64,000 bases of DNA, taken from assembly GCA_963771655.1 (NCBI GenBank), contig CAVYUG010000004.1, forward strand, positions 1 to 64,000, read 5' to 3'. The position numbers and the translations under genes are program-made. Under the pieces are notes generated by a model, which was not told the origin of the DNA, ran no database searches, and saw nothing but the letters and a program-made list of their open reading frames with translations. Source of the DNA: JAWVFM01 sp963771655. GTDB taxonomy: Bacteria; Actinomycetota; Thermoleophilia; Solirubrobacterales; 70-9. This document shows positions 60,010-64,000 of this stretch, piece after piece. Every line of letters begins with the position of its first letter. Position 1 is the stretch's first letter.

Positions 60010-61187
60010 CAATCGCCCGCGAACACCGCGAGCGTCGCGGTGAAGCCGTGGAGGAAGTTGCGGCCACCGACCGGCCCGATCTCGCCGGCGCAGAAGAAGC
60101 CCGCCGCGGGAGCGCCAAGCGCATCCTCGACCGCTGTCGCATCGTGGTCGGGAAAGTCGAACATGTGCGAGCCACGCCCGTTGCACGTGAACAGAAGCGC
60201 GCCGGCGGCCCCCGCGGGCCCGAGGGCCATCGCCTGTGTCCGAAGCGCCGCGCGGAGGTCCTCGTCGGCCGAGGCCCCGTCGCGCACGTGCATTCGCACC
60301 GTCTGCCCGACCCGCACCCGCTCGCCGACGGCGATCGTCTCGGCAGCGGGATCCGACCCGATGATCGGCCGGACGAGGAAGTCGCCGCGGTCGTAGTCGG
60401 GCTGGTTCTCGTCGATCACGATCCCCAGCATCAGGCCCTGCGCGGCAAGGGCCTGCTCCTCCGGCTCGAGCCCGGCGATCGCCTCGCGAAGGCGCTCGAT
60501 GGCGGGCTTGGACGCAAGCTCGGAGATCACGTTGCCGGTGGCGGCCGTGATCGTCATCTCGGGGCCGACCGGCGTCGCGCCCTGCGATACGCACGGGACG
60601 ATCGGGACGCCCGAGAGGGAGCACGCGGCCGCCCCGGCGTCGACCACCTCGCCGTCGACCATGAGCGAAGCGGACCCGGCGGCCGAGGCGCTCGCCAGGC
60701 CGCCGAGCACCGGCATCCCTGGCCGCGCGTCGTTGAGGCGCTTCAGCAGGAGCTCGACGGCGAAGGTGTAGGGATCGGCCAGGACGATCAGGGCGTCGCC
60801 GAGCCGGTCGTCGTCGAGGCCCCGGAGCTCGCGCCCGTCCTCGGCCGCCTCGACGCCGCCGGTCTGGACCACCTCGAGGCGGTGCATCCCGATCTCGGCG
60901 CCCGGAAGCGACGCCGCCCATACGACGGCCCCCGGGCCCTCCTCTATCTCGCGCCCGGCCCCGACGACGCCCCCGGCGCCGCAACCGAGCAGGTGCGACG
61001 GATCGAGGCCGTCGTAGACGGACGACATGATCCACTTGGCGTGGCCGAGGTGCTGCGCGCTCGCGAATACGAGGCACAGATCGCACGCCTCGCCGCCCAG
61101 GCCGGCGCGCGCTTCCGCCGCCGCCGCGGCGAACGCCTCGACCGGATCGAGCTCCTCGGAGACTCCCACCCCGATCCTCGCCGCCAC
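60009..61187 (-). CDS. FIST-domain sensory protein
   Basis: 392 aa with FIST N (ACDLCLVFASAQHL, LLGCGAGGVVGAGREIEEGPGAVVWAASL, ALIVLADPYTF, PVLGGLAS) and FIST C domains (VISELASKPAIERLREA, GDFLVRPIIGSDP, ALLFTCNGRGSHMF, GFFCAGEIGPVGGRNFLHGFTATL). FIST domains bind small ligands, probably amino acids, in signalling proteins, but this one has no output domain. Start at 61187, one base past the prfB stop; coupled to nadC. Confidence 0.85.
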   Translation of the reverse strand: MAARIGVGVSEELDPVEAFAAAAAEARAGLGGEACDLCLVFASAQHLGHAKWIMSSVYDGLDPSHLLGCGAGGVVGAGREIEEGPGAVVWAASLPGAEIGMHRLEVVQTGGVEAAEDGRELRGLDDDRLGDALIVLADPYTFAVELLLKRLNDARPGMPVLGGLASASAAGSASLMVDGEVVDAGAAACSLSGVPIVPCVSQGATPVGPEMTITAATGNVISELASKPAIERLREAIAGLEPEEQALAAQGLMLGIVIDENQPDYDRGDFLVRPIIGSDPAAETIAVGERVRVGQTVRMHVRDGASADEDLRAALRTQAMALGPAGAAGALLFTCNGRGSHMFDFPDHDATAVEDALGAPAAGFFCAGEIGPVGGRNFLHGFTATLAVFAGD

Positions 61188-61188
61188 G

Positions 61189-62302
61189 CTAGTTCCCCGC
61201 CGCCGCCTTCAGGAGGTACTCGCGGACGAACCCGTCGAGGTCCCCGTCGAGCACGCGTTGGGCGTCGCCCACCTCGTGGCCGGTCCGGTGGTCCTTCACT
61301 CGCTGCGAGGGGTGGAGCGTGTAGCTGCGGATCTGCGAGCCCCAGCCCACGTCCGCCCGCTCGCCGCGCTCGGCCGCCAGCTCCTCGGCCCGCTTCCGCT
61401 CCTCGAGCTCGAGCAGGCGGGCGCGCAGCAGCTTCATCGCCGTCGCCTTGTTCTGCGCCTGCGAACGCTCGTTCTGGCACTGGACGACGATGCCGGTCGG
61501 CACGTGGGTGATGCGCACCGCCGAGTCGGTCTTGTTCACATGCTGCCCGCCGGCCCCCGACGCTCGGTAGGTGTCGACGCGCAGGTCCTCGTCGTCTAGC
61601 TCGACCTCGACGCCCTCGTCGGCGAGGGGGGCGACGTCGACCTCGGCGAAGGCGGTGTGGCGGCGCTTCTGGGCATCGAAGGGCGAGATGCGGACGAGCC
61701 GATGAACCCCGCGTTCGGCGCTGAAGAGACCGTATGCGTTCTCGCCACGGGCGATGAACGTCGCCGACTTGAGCCCGGCCTCCTCACCCTCGGACGCCTC
61801 GGCCATCTCGACGTCGAAGCCGCGGCGCTCCGCCCAGCGCAGGTACATGCGCAGGAGCATCTCGGCCCAGTCCTGCGAGTCCGTCCCCCCGGCACCGGAG
61901 CGCACCGTCACGACGGCGTCGCCGGCGTCGTACCGCCCGCCGAACAGGCGTGCCTCCTCGAGCTCGGCGAGTCGTCGCTCCACCGAATCGAGCTGCGCCT
62001 CCAGCTCGGCGGCGATCTCCGGGTCCTCGGCCGCCATCTCTACCAGCTCCCCGAGATCGGCCGCGTCCGATCGAAGCGAGGCGAACGTCTCGAGGCGCCG
62101 CTGCTGGGCTGCGTGCGCCGCCGAGGTCCTGGCCGCCTGCTCCTGGTCGTCCCAGAAGCCCGGGCGCTGCATCTCCTGCTCGAGGCCGGCTACGCGCTCG
62201 GCGAGCACGTCGGGGTCAAAGGTAGTCCGCGAGCAGCCTCAGGCCGTCGCGTACCTCCTCGACGCGCTCGGAGATTGTGCGCTCCGCTCCTGCCTCGGCC
62301 AT
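61189..62302 (-). CDS. prfB: Peptide chain release factor 2, programmed +1 frameshift
   Basis: RF2 recognises UGA and UAA. From ATG at 62302, 26 codons run to CTT followed by in-frame TGA C (near 62221); shifting +1 at CTT-TGA-C joins the main frame as Leu-Asp-Pro-Asp, exactly the autoregulatory RF2 site. The main part shows RISPFDAQKRRHTAFAEV (SPF recognition tripeptide) and SGAGGQHVNKTDSAVRITH (GGQ). About 371 aa. The usual Shine-Dalgarno-like booster upstream of the site is weak here. Ends just before the FIST gene. Confidence 0.93.
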
Positions 62303-62311
62303 GCAAGGAGC

Positions 62312-63090
62312 CTAGCTCGCGACGGCGCGCCGGTAGCGGGCGACCGCAAGCGCGCTGAAGACGACGATCAGCCCGACGCACCAGAGCACCGAGACCCAGA
62401 TGTCGTTCCCAGCCGGCGTGCCGACGAACAACGACCGAGCCGCGTCGACCATGTACGAGAACGGGTTGACGTCGGTCGCGAACGTCTTCAGCGGCTCCGG
62501 CAGGGTCTGCGGCGGCACGAACGCGGACGAGAGGAACGTGAGCGGGAAGATGATGATGAACCCGTACGCGTTCGCCGACTCCGGGCTCGAGACGATGAGC
62601 CCGACCCACGCGAACACCCACGAGAACGCGTAGCCGATCAGCAGCATCAGCCCGATCCCGCCGATGACCTCAAGCGCCGGGGCGCTGAAGGTGAAGCCGA
62701 CGATCAGCCCCACGCCGATCATCACCGCGAGCGCGAGCGAGTTGGTGACGATGTCCGAGAGCGTGCGTCCGGTGAGGACGGCGGACCGCGCCATCGGCAG
62801 CGAGCGGAAGCGATCGATGAGACCGCGGTTCATGTCCTCGCTGAGACCGAGCGCGGTGGCGAAGCCGCCGAACGCCATCCACTGGACGATGATCCCGGGC
62901 AGCATGAAGTCCGCGTAGTCGCCGAACCCGGGCGGGACCTGAATCGCGCCGCCGAACACGTAGACGAAGAGCAGCACGAACATGATCGGCTGGAGCGTGA
63001 ACGCGGTCAGCAGATCGGGCTGCCGCTGGATGCGCTTGAGCCCCCGAACGGCGATCACGACGGAATCGGCGACGGCGAATCGAAGCCGGC

Positions 63091-63094
<4 letters not shown>
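62312..63094 (-). CDS. ABC-2 type exporter permease
   Basis: 260 aa with six helices of the ABC-2/DrrB family: PIMFVLLFVYVFGGAI, MLPGIIVQWMAFGGFATALGLSEDMNRGLIDRFRSLPMARSAVL (family signature) and LTFLSSAFVPPQTLPEPLKTFATDVNPFSYMVDAARSLF. Likely exports a drug or lipid with the upstream ATPase; substrate unknown. ATG at 63094 overlaps the ATPase stop (ATGA). It ends 9 bases before prfB. Confidence 0.9.

Positions 63095-64000
<906 letters not shown>

Overview
The window is GC-rich bacterial chromosome with densely packed genes, many GTG/TTG starts and frequent ATGA/GTGA/TGATG overlaps. The gene content points to Actinomycetota, most likely class Thermoleophilia (Solirubrobacterales/Gaiellales-like): an RPF-like peptidoglycan hydrolase, Streptomyces-type PHO boxes, ftsE-ftsX-ctpA-rnr-smpB order, a CHAD domain split into two overlapping genes, a MauE-family protein and a DUF559 protein. 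The class is an inference from gene content. No transposase, phage gene, CRISPR array, rRNA or tRNA was seen; the only clear RNA gene is a tmRNA.

Layout. 0-10 kb: polyphosphate region, with a minus-strand run (split CHAD pair, M1 peptidase, PHP-glycosyltransferase fusion, ppk1, glycoside hydrolase, dinB start), a CYTH gene and ppx. 10-17 kb: phosphate uptake (sugar-phosphate isomerase-like gene, phoU, pstB, pstA, pstC, pstS, a receiver-less winged-helix protein and a PhoB-like regulator) with PHO-box-like direct repeats. 17-24 kb: uppP, small membrane proteins, two enoyl-CoA hydratases, a secreted PD40 propeller, an HD protein, a SpoIIM-like protein and an RPF-like protein. 24-32 kb: metallophosphoesterase, SDR, ppk2, epimerase, membrane protein, STAS, DUF559, SprT-like protein and a chromate transporter. 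32-42 kb: MFS, DUF2855, cytochrome P450, SRPBCC, tmRNA, M50 protease, flavin disulfide reductase and a coiled-coil/HhH protein. 42-50 kb: smpB, rnr, ctpA, ftsX, ftsE and a two-gene transketolase. 50-64 kb: two tandem secreted paralogues, nadA, a mau-like cluster, an Fpg-like protein, nadC, a FIST protein, prfB with programmed frameshifting, and an ABC exporter running off the end.

How the genes work together. ppk1 and ppk2 make or use polyphosphate, ppx degrades it, CHAD and CYTH proteins bind or act on polyphosphate or triphosphate, and pst/phoU/phoB-like genes import phosphate and regulate it; together they form a phosphate storage neighbourhood of about 17 kb, plus ppk2. ssrA, smpB and rnr together supply trans-translation and decay of stalled mRNA. 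The mau-like set (MauE-thioredoxin fusion, Cys-rich light-chain-like protein, CcdA-like membrane domain fused to a propeller-like domain) looks like a compact secreted disulfide-rich redox system of unknown substrate and is the best candidate here for something undescribed.

Quality note. Seven apparent single-base frameshifts fall in the first 9.2 kb, in dinB, the glycoside hydrolase, ppk1 (two), the M1 peptidase (two) and CYTH. Only one clear case (DUF559) was found in the remaining 55 kb. This suggests low consensus quality near this end rather than real decay. Two families of short intergenic hairpin repeats with conserved cores were also found.
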